A stretch of DNA of 64,000 nt from an uncultured Bacteroides sp. (GTDB taxonomy: Bacteria; Bacteroidota; Bacteroidia; Bacteroidales; Bacteroidaceae): NCBI RefSeq assembly GCF_963675905.1, contig NZ_OY780936.1:2117946-2181945 (forward strand). The letters run 5' to 3'. Made by a program: the position numbers and the translations under genes. Shown here piece by piece: positions 27,720-36,741 of the stretch (its first letter is position 1; each line of letters starts with the position of its first letter). Below the pieces are notes generated by a model, which made no database searches, had not been told where the DNA came from, and saw only the letters and a program-made list of their open reading frames with translations.

Positions 27720-29330
27720 TTATTTAGCAGATCCATCATAATCAGTACGAGTAAAATACTGAGTTAATGTAAATCCTGATTTTTCTGCCTGTTCAACAGC
27801 ATAGTTCGGTAACGGGAAATACTGACTAGACGGAGTGCGTCCAAAAGCTGTCATTATTGTATTATACTTGTTGAAACGAATCAAATCTACTTTTCGTCCA
27901 CCTTCATACATCAGTTCATGTCCACGTTCTGTAAGCAGAGCATCCAGGTATGCACTTGGTGAAGATGTTTTGTCGGTAGTCAGATTTGGTAATCCTGCAC
28001 GATTACGAACCTGATTTACACAACTGATTGCTGAAGAAGAAACTGCGTTCTTCAAACGAACGTCAGCTTCGGCATACATTAAAAGAACATCTGCCCAACG
28101 AGCCAATGGGAAATCTGTTCCCTGGAATGAAGTTGCAGTTTCAACAGGATATTTATTAATAACATAGCCATTCCATTTATCACCAATATCGGAAGGTTTT
28201 ACCAGACCATAATTGTTACTGTAGAAAGAAGTCAAAATTGTTTGTGCTCTTAAGTCTCCAGATTCAAATGTTGCATAAAATTTTGGATCAATATTAAAGC
28301 ACTGTCCCCAACCCCCTCCTTGATAAACAAATGGAGTAGCTTTTCCATCGCCATCATATTTAGTTGCATTACCAGGAACAACATACCAGGAAAGAGGATT
28401 AAAGTTTCCTTCATTTCCATTACCTGTAGCATTGCTATTACAAGAAACAGCCATGATGACCTCACTATTAAACTTGTTTGCAATTTTAAATTGATCGGCA
28501 TAAGGGTTGGTTCCACTCTTATATAATGAATAGCTACCGGTGAACTTACTGAACATATCATAAGCATTTTGGTAATAACCGGACATGTGAGCACCTTCAT
28601 TCAGATAATGACGCATAAGGCAGAAACGAGCATAATCTGCAGTATAGCGTCCTTTTTCCGACTGCGTTTCGGGACAATTTTCTGCTGCATATTCCAGATC
28701 GTCAGTGATATACTTAGTCATATCCTCCAATGAAGGGCGAACTAAGTTAGCCTCTGCATCTGCATCGCCAATATAATTATCATCCAATATAACAGGTACA
28801 GGTCCGTAAAAATGAAGCAGGTAATACATAACCATACCTCGGCATAAACGAGCTTCACCAATAAATTCTTTTTTCTTTTCATCACTTAAAACACTGGAAG
28901 GAGCATTTTGCAGTGTAGCTATCACTTTTGTCATACGAGTTACATCACGTACTTTTTCGAAATGAGAAGGAGAGTTGCCAGTTGCACGACTTACATATTT
29001 AAGATCGTCAAACTGTCCTTGTGTCATACGCTGCCAGTCACCACCCCATGTTGAGATAGTCCAGGGAGCGCATAAATCGGAAGTAGAATCGAACATACGG
29101 ATAGTACCTCCTTCTGCCACATAAAATCCTTCCTGCCAGGAAGAGAAAGAATATCCCCAATTAATACAGAATGGGATATAACAATCCATCATATAATTTT
29201 CATAGTCAGCTTTGGATGAAGGGAAATTTGTCGTAGACAGAGAACCATAGATTTTTGCATCAAAGTCATTTTCACAACCGGAAAAGAGCAAAGCTCCTGA
29301 TGCCAGTAAAGCAAATATTATCTTTTTCAT
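27720..29330 (-). CDS. SusD/RagB-family glycan-binding lipoprotein (PUL 2)
   Basis: A 536-residue surface lipoprotein; the N-terminus MKKIIFALLASGALLFSGC gives a clear lipobox. SusD landmarks include FIGEARLCRGMVMYYLLHFYG, PLARWADVLLMYAEADVR and LLTERGHELMYEGGRKVDLI. It starts 21 bp after its SusC partner. Together they should form the outer-membrane import complex of PUL 2, with SusD as the hinged lid. Intact in length and motifs. Confidence 0.95.
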   Translation of the reverse strand: MKKIIFALLASGALLFSGCENDFDAKIYGSLSTTNFPSSKADYENYMMDCYIPFCINWGYSFSSWQEGFYVAEGGTIRMFDSTSDLCAPWTISTWGGDWQRMTQGQFDDLKYVSRATGNSPSHFEKVRDVTRMTKVIATLQNAPSSVLSDEKKKEFIGEARLCRGMVMYYLLHFYGPVPVILDDNYIGDADAEANLVRPSLEDMTKYITDDLEYAAENCPETQSEKGRYTADYARFCLMRHYLNEGAHMSGYYQNAYDMFSKFTGSYSLYKSGTNPYADQFKIANKFNSEVIMAVSCNSNATGNGNEGNFNPLSWYVVPGNATKYDGDGKATPFVYQGGGWGQCFNIDPKFYATFESGDLRAQTILTSFYSNNYGLVKPSDIGDKWNGYVINKYPVETATSFQGTDFPLARWADVLLMYAEADVRLKNAVSSSAISCVNQVRNRAGLPNLTTDKTSSPSAYLDALLTERGHELMYEGGRKVDLIRFNKYNTIMTAFGRTPSSQYFPLPNYAVEQAEKSGFTLTQYFTRTDYDGSAK

Positions 29331-29351
29331 ATTATTTGTGTCTTTAATTGA

Positions 29352-32300
29352 TTAGAAGGAAACTTTTACGCCCATTGAGAAAGTACGGATTTGCGGATAC
29401 TCTGCTTTTCCGGCTTTATAACTGTTTCCTGTATAAACTTCGGGGTCGAAACCTTTGAAGCTTGTTATTGTTAATGGATTCTGAGCATCTGCATAAATAC
29501 GTATTGTATTGAAATATTTGCCTAACGCTCCAAGACTTTTTTCATTGAAAGTGTAACCCAAGGTTATATTACGAACTCTAAGGAATGAAGAATTCTGATA
29601 TCCTACATCCGTACCACAACTACCAGGCAGAGATACTGAAGATAAATAATATGCAATACCAGGAAGGTTACCATTCTGATTATCAGAAGTCCATGCATCT
29701 TTTATATAAGTGCTCTGGTTCAAGGTTTGGTTAGCTAACTGAGTTCCGTTACACCATGAATATATATAATTATATTTCTTCAAACCAAGTTGTGAATACA
29801 CGAAGACGTTCAAATCCCAGTTCTTGTAGTAGAATGTATTTCCAAAACCTAAATAGATATCAGGCACTACATTTACCATATCAACATCACCAACTGTAAT
29901 TGTACCATCACCATTCAGATCTTTGATAATAGGACAACCCGGTTTCTTATATCCATCAGGCTGATAATCCGGGCAATTGCTCATTGTTGCATTTACAAGA
30001 CCATCGGTGCGATAAAAATAGAGTGCATTGACCGGTTCATCTTTACGTACCTGATATTCTGCATAATCATAGTTCGGCATTCTCTCTTTCCAAATAGCAT
30101 TGTAGTGAGACAATGTAAGCATACTGTTCCAACGGAAATTCTTTGTTACTATATTCTTTGTATTAATCGTGGCATCCCATCCATAACGGCGGATATGTCC
30201 TCCATTAATTGGATATGTTCCAAACATGGAAAGTCCGTTAGAATTTGCAGTGCCCAGCATATCTGTTACATCATTCCAGAAATAATCAAAACTGCCGCTA
30301 ATGCGATCTTTAAAAATTGAGAAATCAAGACCAACGTTTTTCATTACTGTTTTCTCCCATGTTACATTTGGGTAATCCTGACTGTTCAAAATAAATGGTA
30401 TATACTTGGTACTATTCTGATCAAACTCTACATAATGACCAAAAGCACCATAAGATCCATACAACGTGGTTCCCAGATTGTCATTACCCGTTACACCATA
30501 AGAAGCTCTTAATTTAAGCAGGTTTACCCACTCAATGCTCCTCATGAATTTCTCGTTGAAAATCTTCCATGCCATAGAAACAGAAGGGAACCATGCATAT
30601 TTCTTATCTTTAAAGAACTTATCGGTTCCGTCGCGACGAAGGCTACCAGCTATAACATAGCGGTCAAGAATATCCAGACTAAAACGACCAAACTGAGAAC
30701 GTTTTTCATCTGCTGCTTTATAAGATGACTGTGCAACACTACCTGTAGCTGCAGAAATATTATAATTCTGAATAACGTCATTAATATCAGTGTAAGAAAC
30801 ACCCAGACCGTTATAATTATTAAAATAACGTCCCATTCCTACAACTGCATCAAATGTAAACTTATCCAGGAAACTCTTATTAAAGGAAATAGTGGCCTCC
30901 ATAGTACTGTTATCTCGAACATCTTTCTGCAAACTACCTCGTGACTGAAATACCTGGTCATAATAAACGTTTGATGGGATATAAACATTACGATCAGAAG
31001 TTTCGCGGTTATAACCATACTGAACTTTTGCCGCCAACATATTCTTTATAATATCAAAATCCATTGTAAAATTCATATTATAGCCTTCCGAAACCGAGAC
31101 ATCATCAATATCAAGCATACCAACAGGATTAGGGATAGTAAGGAATGTGTTATATATACCATCGGCATCTTTTACCGACACATTTGTAGGATAAGACAGC
31201 GCTGCAGCTAAAGATCCGGAAGCCTGTCCGCCACGGCCATTAGATGAACCACCCACTGTTCCGTTATTATTCCGATTTTTATTAAAGTTGATAGCTGCAG
31301 TTAATTTTAGGAAACTTGTAAGCTGAGAAGCTACATTACTACGCAAGGTAAAACGTTCCATGGCTGAATTCTCTACTGTACCCACCTGGTTAAAGTAATT
31401 TCCAGATACATAGTACTGCAAAGCGTTCGATCCTCCCTGAACTGTAACATTGTGATTGGAGATGCTTCCGTTACGAAGAATCATATCACGCCAGTTTGTT
31501 GTTTGTGCAGAAGCTATATCCGAAGCAGTGAAAACATCAGAACTACCACCATCATAAGCTGTACTACCATATACACCCTGACCATTATTATATAAATACT
31601 GTTCCTTTTTGAATACATTGACATAACTCATGTAGTCCTTAGCATCCAAAGACTGGATATATTTATAATTAGATACAGATGACAAACTACCATCATAGGT
31701 AACTCTCATTTTACCTTCCTTACCTTTCTTGGTAGTAATTAAAACTACACCATTGGCAGCACCAATACCATAAATAGAAGCTGATGCATCCTTCAACACT
31801 TCAATAGACTCAATGTCATCAGGATTCAATCCAGCCAAACCTGCACGGTTTACATTTGACGGAATAACTGTTGTACTACCTCCGGAGTTCGCTTCCAAAG
31901 AAAAGCTTGACATTACAACACCATCAACAACATAAATAGGTGTACCTCCACCACGAATGGTAATATCAATACCTCCGCCTGGCTGAGCGCTGGAAACCGT
32001 TGCCTGCAAACCAGCAGCACGTCCCATTAACATTTGAGACATGTTACTATTGGCAGCCTTAGGAACATCGTCTGCTTTTACTTTAACAATAGAGGTTGTA
32101 AGGTTTTTCTTTGATACAGCACCATAACCAGTTACAATTACTTCGTTAAGCACCTGATTGTCTTCCCGCAAAACAATATTGATTATTTTCTGACCTTTTA
32201 CCGGAACTTTTTGTGATACAAAACCAATAAATGTGACTTCAAGAGTTTTGTTTGGCTCTACATTAATAGAGAACTTTCCGTTTATATCGGTTACCGTACC

Positions 32301-32516
32301 GACTTTTTGCCCCGAAACAGTTACTGATGCACCAATAATAGGATTACTTCCTTCATCAACAACTGTACCTGCAACAACTGACTTCTGTTGAGCTAAAGCT
32401 GTTGTTATACAAAAAAATAATAAAGCTGTAATTAAACCCTTAAAGAAGAATTTGGGTACTTTCAGCAGATTCATTTCATAATAGGAATCTCTGCGTCCAA
32501 GATTGTGTTTTTTCAT
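29352..32516 (-). CDS. SusC TonB-dependent glycan importer (PUL 2)
   Basis: A 1054-residue outer-membrane transporter. I chose the ATG at 32516 (MKKHNLGRRDSYYEMNLLKV); a start at 32546 adds ten unlikely residues and puts the -7 box inside the gene. Order: signal ending near TTALAQ, CarboxypepD-like domain (GTVVDEGSNPIIGASVTV), SusC signature NEVIVTGYGAVSKKNLT, plug (GRAAGLQATVSSAQPGGGID; PIYVVDGVVM; IESIEVLKDASASIYGIGAA), then the 22-strand barrel ending in ...RTFSMGVKVSF. It imports oligosaccharide using TonB energy. It heads the PUL 2 operon. Confidence 0.96.
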   Translation of the reverse strand: MKKHNLGRRDSYYEMNLLKVPKFFFKGLITALLFFCITTALAQQKSVVAGTVVDEGSNPIIGASVTVSGQKVGTVTDINGKFSINVEPNKTLEVTFIGFVSQKVPVKGQKIINIVLREDNQVLNEVIVTGYGAVSKKNLTTSIVKVKADDVPKAANSNMSQMLMGRAAGLQATVSSAQPGGGIDITIRGGGTPIYVVDGVVMSSFSLEANSGGSTTVIPSNVNRAGLAGLNPDDIESIEVLKDASASIYGIGAANGVVLITTKKGKEGKMRVTYDGSLSSVSNYKYIQSLDAKDYMSYVNVFKKEQYLYNNGQGVYGSTAYDGGSSDVFTASDIASAQTTNWRDMILRNGSISNHNVTVQGGSNALQYYVSGNYFNQVGTVENSAMERFTLRSNVASQLTSFLKLTAAINFNKNRNNNGTVGGSSNGRGGQASGSLAAALSYPTNVSVKDADGIYNTFLTIPNPVGMLDIDDVSVSEGYNMNFTMDFDIIKNMLAAKVQYGYNRETSDRNVYIPSNVYYDQVFQSRGSLQKDVRDNSTMEATISFNKSFLDKFTFDAVVGMGRYFNNYNGLGVSYTDINDVIQNYNISAATGSVAQSSYKAADEKRSQFGRFSLDILDRYVIAGSLRRDGTDKFFKDKKYAWFPSVSMAWKIFNEKFMRSIEWVNLLKLRASYGVTGNDNLGTTLYGSYGAFGHYVEFDQNSTKYIPFILNSQDYPNVTWEKTVMKNVGLDFSIFKDRISGSFDYFWNDVTDMLGTANSNGLSMFGTYPINGGHIRRYGWDATINTKNIVTKNFRWNSMLTLSHYNAIWKERMPNYDYAEYQVRKDEPVNALYFYRTDGLVNATMSNCPDYQPDGYKKPGCPIIKDLNGDGTITVGDVDMVNVVPDIYLGFGNTFYYKNWDLNVFVYSQLGLKKYNYIYSWCNGTQLANQTLNQSTYIKDAWTSDNQNGNLPGIAYYLSSVSLPGSCGTDVGYQNSSFLRVRNITLGYTFNEKSLGALGKYFNTIRIYADAQNPLTITSFKGFDPEVYTGNSYKAGKAEYPQIRTFSMGVKVSF

Positions 32517-32543
32517 ACTTTTACCGATTTTAAAGTTTCTGAG

Positions 32544-32551
32544 CAAATGTA
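32544..32551 (-). promoter_or_regulatory. -7 box of the PUL 2 operon
   Basis: Reads TACATTTG on the minus strand, matching TAnnTTTG, 28 bp upstream of the susC start at 32516. The first ATCAGAC operator-like box begins 30 bp further upstream. Confidence 0.6.
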
Positions 32552-32580
32552 ATATCCTTCTATTTTTAAGGTTAGATTAT

Positions 32581-32649
32581 ATCAGACCTGGATAGAAAGG
32601 AATCAGACATTATAGAAACAAATCGGATGAATATGAATAAAAATCAGAC
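32581..32649 (-). promoter_or_regulatory. Four ATCAGAC-like boxes at ~21-bp spacing, likely HTCS operator
   Basis: ATCAGAC at 32581, 32602 and 32643, and ATCGGAT at 32622, give spacings of 21, 20 and 21 bp. They fill the space between the end of the sensor gene and the susC promoter. Boxes every two helical turns lie on one face of the DNA, as expected for two dimers of the AraC-type HTH of the adjacent sensor. Repeats are seen; binding is inferred. Confidence 0.65.
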
Positions 32650-32657
32650 AACAAGTA

Positions 32658-35600
32658 CTAAGAATCGGTTGAATCCATAAATTCTTTGGGCGTTTTCCCA
32701 TATTTTTCAGAGAAACACTTCGAAAAATAAGAATGATTAGAGAACCCTACCATATACATAACTTCTGCTATAGTGAATTTTTTCTGTCCTAAAAGTATTG
32801 CAGCTTTCTTTAAACGAATAAACTTAATGTAGTCTACTGCAGTATGCCCGGTGAGCAATTTAATTTTCCGATAAACTTGCTTAGCGCTTATTCCGGTACT
32901 CTCTGCTAGATATTGCACATTAAGGTCGGGTTCCGCAAGTCTGTCTTCAATTATCTGAGTTATTTTCAAAATAAACTTCTCATCTTGCGACTGAATATCA
33001 ACAGGCTTATCTTCCAGAACTGTAGCCTGACGAAGCTTTTTAATGAGTAGCTTTTTGCTGTTAATTAATTGTTCAATACGGGTAGTCAGTTGCTTTATAT
33101 CAAATGGTTTTGAGATAAAAGCCTCAACCCCTGAATTAAAAGCCTGCGTCTCTGTTCTTTTATCGTCTTTTGCCGTCAGCATAATTATAGGGATAGTTGC
33201 AGTAACTATATTCTGCTTTAACAAACGGCTCATTTCCAGGCCATCCATTACAGGCATCATCACATCTGCAATAATTATATCCGGCTGATGCTTTATAGCC
33301 ATCTCTATTCCCATCTTGCCATTATGAGCAATCATACAAACACCATTTACCAGATTTTCGGAAATAAATCGTGCTATTTCAACATTATCCTCAACAATGA
33401 GTATTTTGTACTTTTGAATTTCATCTTGTATAATGCTCTTCGGGATATCTTCCTTTGGAATATTTAAATCACTGCTTATAATTGGCAATTCAATTATAAC
33501 AGTAGTACCATTTACTTCAGCGGATGATATTTTAATATAGCCATTAAGAAGTTCAATGTAATTCTTGACGATGGAAAGTCCTATACCGGAACCTTCACTA
33601 TTCATATTCAGATTCTCTTTGGATTGATAGAATCTATTGAAAACATAAGGTAAGTCTCGTTCAGGTATACCACATCCATTATCAATAACACTGATATGAA
33701 GTTTCTTAGCCAGATTATCATCCGCACTGACTAACAATTCAACTTTTACAGTTCCATTTTCTTTTGAGAATTTGTAGGCATTAGAAATCAGATTATTGAT
33801 AACTGATTCCATTTTCTGAATATCGGTATCTATATATAAATCAGAAACATTTGTTTCAAAGGTCAATGCAATGTGTTTGGAATCAAAAGCTTCACGATGT
33901 ACTTCAAGGATACTTTTTATAAATTCAACAATTTCCAGGTTTGAAAGAACAACATCCGATTGTGAAGGATCAATATCGCGAAAATCAATCATCTGATGAA
34001 CAAGGTTGTTCAACCTTATCACATTCTTATGAATCATCTGAAGATGGCTTCTGACTTGTGGATTCTTTGTGTCGTCCAGTAATTTACTAACGGGACTCAG
34101 AATAAGGCTCAAAGGAGTTTTTAATTCATGAGATATATTTGTGAGGAAATCCATTTTCATGTTAGATAGTTCCAGCGTTTTCTCTCTTTGAATCCGCTCT
34201 ATTTTTAATCTGTTTCTAACACGATAATAATTCAAAGCCCACATAAAAAGCCACACTATAATACTAAAATAGATTATCTTAGCAAGAATAGTACTATACC
34301 AGGGATGGAGAATAACAATACTTAAAGTTAAAGCTGCTTCATTGGCTCCATTATCATTATTTTTTTGGATATAAAGGGTATAATCACCAGGTGAGAGATT
34401 TGAATAAGATATTTTGTAGGGTGAGGCATCAAGATTGCGCCATTCTTTATCACTTCCATCGAGTTTATAAACGTAGCGTGATTTTACAGCTTTGCCATAT
34501 AATAAATCAGAGAATTCAAATACCAGATTGTTTTGATTATTCTTGAGTACTATTTTCTTTGTATACCCTATACTGTTTTTCAGAATCACATTACCAGTAT
34601 AACTCTGACCAGTATTAATACGTTCATCATTTACATACACAGAAGTAAGAATTGCAAGAATATGTCCGGTAGTTTCCTTCAATATTTTATCAGGTGAGAA
34701 TTCTATATAATGATCAATACCTCCCAACAGCATTTTCTTGGTAAAAGCATCATAAAAGCCAGAAAAATAGAGTTGTTCACCTAAATTTACGTGTTTTACG
34801 GTAAAGTCTGTTTTATTAATAAGAAAAACACCCTCGGAAGCAGTTATCCAGATATGATTATTCTCTTCAGTCATTGAAGATATATTCATATTCTGTAAGA
34901 GTTTGGTATCTATTGATTGAACTTCTCCAGTCTCTATATTCAGTCGGTCAATAGAGCCTTTCATTCCAAGCCACAAGAAGCCGGTCTTATCAAATATAGC
35001 ACAAATAACTGTACTCTTTGGCTTATAGGGAATCCTTTCTACAGAATTTTGCATTACATTGATTCTGTTTATCCCTTTGTTCCCAATAATCAAAACCGGA
35101 TTCTCTTTTTTATCTTTCAAAGTTATTAAAACATCATTGCCTAACAGACCATTTTTGCATCCATTCATATAATAATTTCTGTCTGAAAAATATGTATCAC
35201 CGCCACTGCTTATCAGCTTTTGCTTATCAACCATAAACAACCCACCTAGATAGGTTCCAATCCAGAGTTTGTTCTTGCTATCATCAAATATACCATACGC
35301 CCAATTTGCATTCCGGGTTGCAGATTTATCCATTATACTATAATGATTGAAATGTCCCGTTTGGTTATTGTAATGATTTACACCACCATCCGTAGCTACC
35401 CATATATCGTTATTTCTATCTTCATAAATAGATCTGATCCGGTTATGAGAAATGTAGTTATTGCCGCCTCTCATTTTATACCATACACTTTTTTGCTTAT
35501 CAGGGTTATAGCATGCAACTCCGTTAGTTCCACCTAACCAATAGTTTTTATGAGAGTCTCTAAAAATACAAGTCAGACGATTTCCTTCATCAGAACCAGT

Positions 35601-36596
35601 AATCTCATCCCAACGATGAATTTTAAGACTACTATTTGTTCTATATAAAGAGATTCCACAATCGGTTCCAAGCCACATATTTTTTTCTTTATCCTGGAAT
35701 ACAGTCCAAACAATATTGTTAATAAGAGATTTGCTATTTCTGATGCTATGCACAAAATATTCATAACTTTTATCCTTTGGATTATATATATACAAGCCAT
35801 TGTCTGTTCCCATCCATAACCGTCCTGAGAAATCAGTAGAAATAGATTTTATAGAATTGTTTGAGAAAAAAGGTACTAGCTCTATCGCCTTCTGCTTTAA
35901 ATTATATTTAAACAATTCTCCCTCCGTACCTATCCATATACATTTATTATGTATGTCTTCGGTCATTGAAAGTATTAATAATTTTTTTTTGCCTGACTGA
36001 GGCAGAGAGATAAATGTAACTTTGTTGGATAAAGCATTTAATTGATATATTCCATTACTGCTACTTATATAAAAGTTCATTCCCGGCTTTTTTATAATAG
36101 AATAAACAGGCAGATAAGGTATCATTTTCCTTTCAACTCTTTTAGAAGTATTATTAAGAGTATTATACATTATCAGTCCCCGCATTGTTCCGGCCAATAT
36201 TGTATGTTTGTCTAACCAAACCATTGAACGGACATCATATGATGATGTAGCAGGCAACAAAGTATAGCTGCATTTTTCAATATCAAAAAGCAGAATGCCG
36301 GAATTACAACCTAGATAAAAATGAGTAGAATCAACTTTTAGCGAGCAGTTAACAGCCATATTTATGACATCACTTGATGCCTGAGGAATATTCTTGTCCA
36401 ACGAATATCCATTATATGAAAAAAGGCCCCGGTTGGTGCCCACCCATATTAAGCCTCGATAGTCCTGAAAGAAGCAGTTTACACACTCATCTCCCCGACT
36501 AATATTTTCAAATTCCTTTATTGGCTTGATTTGAGAATAAGATTGAAAACAGAATAACTGAAAGACAATAAGAAGAAAAAAGAACTTTCTGTTCAT
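32658..36596 (-). CDS. Hybrid two-component system regulator of PUL 2
   Basis: A 1312-residue HTCS. The start at 36596 is chosen because MNRKFFFLLIVFQLFCFQSY is a proper signal peptide; the longer frame adds 24 residues. Order: periplasmic propeller repeats (GLIWVGT, KNMWLGT motifs) to ~680, Y_Y_Y domain, one membrane helix (~762-785), kinase with His823 in NISHELKTP, ATPase with DNGCG and GSGIGLSI, receiver with Asp1111 in ADVMMPVMDG, and AraC-type HTH from ~1207. It should sense a breakdown product of the PUL 2 glycan and activate the susC promoter through the boxes at 32581-32649. Confidence 0.95.
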   Translation of the reverse strand: MNRKFFFLLIVFQLFCFQSYSQIKPIKEFENISRGDECVNCFFQDYRGLIWVGTNRGLFSYNGYSLDKNIPQASSDVINMAVNCSLKVDSTHFYLGCNSGILLFDIEKCSYTLLPATSSYDVRSMVWLDKHTILAGTMRGLIMYNTLNNTSKRVERKMIPYLPVYSIIKKPGMNFYISSSNGIYQLNALSNKVTFISLPQSGKKKLLILSMTEDIHNKCIWIGTEGELFKYNLKQKAIELVPFFSNNSIKSISTDFSGRLWMGTDNGLYIYNPKDKSYEYFVHSIRNSKSLINNIVWTVFQDKEKNMWLGTDCGISLYRTNSSLKIHRWDEITGSDEGNRLTCIFRDSHKNYWLGGTNGVACYNPDKQKSVWYKMRGGNNYISHNRIRSIYEDRNNDIWVATDGGVNHYNNQTGHFNHYSIMDKSATRNANWAYGIFDDSKNKLWIGTYLGGLFMVDKQKLISSGGDTYFSDRNYYMNGCKNGLLGNDVLITLKDKKENPVLIIGNKGINRINVMQNSVERIPYKPKSTVICAIFDKTGFLWLGMKGSIDRLNIETGEVQSIDTKLLQNMNISSMTEENNHIWITASEGVFLINKTDFTVKHVNLGEQLYFSGFYDAFTKKMLLGGIDHYIEFSPDKILKETTGHILAILTSVYVNDERINTGQSYTGNVILKNSIGYTKKIVLKNNQNNLVFEFSDLLYGKAVKSRYVYKLDGSDKEWRNLDASPYKISYSNLSPGDYTLYIQKNNDNGANEAALTLSIVILHPWYSTILAKIIYFSIIVWLFMWALNYYRVRNRLKIERIQREKTLELSNMKMDFLTNISHELKTPLSLILSPVSKLLDDTKNPQVRSHLQMIHKNVIRLNNLVHQMIDFRDIDPSQSDVVLSNLEIVEFIKSILEVHREAFDSKHIALTFETNVSDLYIDTDIQKMESVINNLISNAYKFSKENGTVKVELLVSADDNLAKKLHISVIDNGCGIPERDLPYVFNRFYQSKENLNMNSEGSGIGLSIVKNYIELLNGYIKISSAEVNGTTVIIELPIISSDLNIPKEDIPKSIIQDEIQKYKILIVEDNVEIARFISENLVNGVCMIAHNGKMGIEMAIKHQPDIIIADVMMPVMDGLEMSRLLKQNIVTATIPIIMLTAKDDKRTETQAFNSGVEAFISKPFDIKQLTTRIEQLINSKKLLIKKLRQATVLEDKPVDIQSQDEKFILKITQIIEDRLAEPDLNVQYLAESTGISAKQVYRKIKLLTGHTAVDYIKFIRLKKAAILLGQKKFTIAEVMYMVGFSNHSYFSKCFSEKYGKTPKEFMDSTDS

Positions 36597-36639
36597 AGTA
36601 AGTGCAGATTTATATCTTATAAGGTTAATTACAACATCA

Positions 36640-36647
36640 CAAATATA
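36640..36647 (-). promoter_or_regulatory. -7 box for the PUL 2 sensor gene
   Basis: Reads TATATTTG on the minus strand, 43 bp upstream of the chosen start at 36596; the longer frame would place it inside coding sequence. Confidence 0.5.
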
Positions 36648-36678
36648 AGTGTTTAAATCTGCAAACAAATAATATTCT

Positions 36679-36718
36679 CAAAAATAAAAAGGATCTTGCA
36701 CTTTTTAATGCAAGACCC
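36679..36718 (-). terminator. Terminator downstream of the large GH2 gene
   Basis: On the minus strand, a stem built on CTTGCA/TGCAAG extended to about 10 bp with one mismatch is followed by TTTTTATTTTT. It separates the GH2 at 36742 from the sensor gene at 36596, so the two are independent units. Confidence 0.8.
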
Positions 36719-36741
36719 GTTTTTACAAATATCTATTGTAA

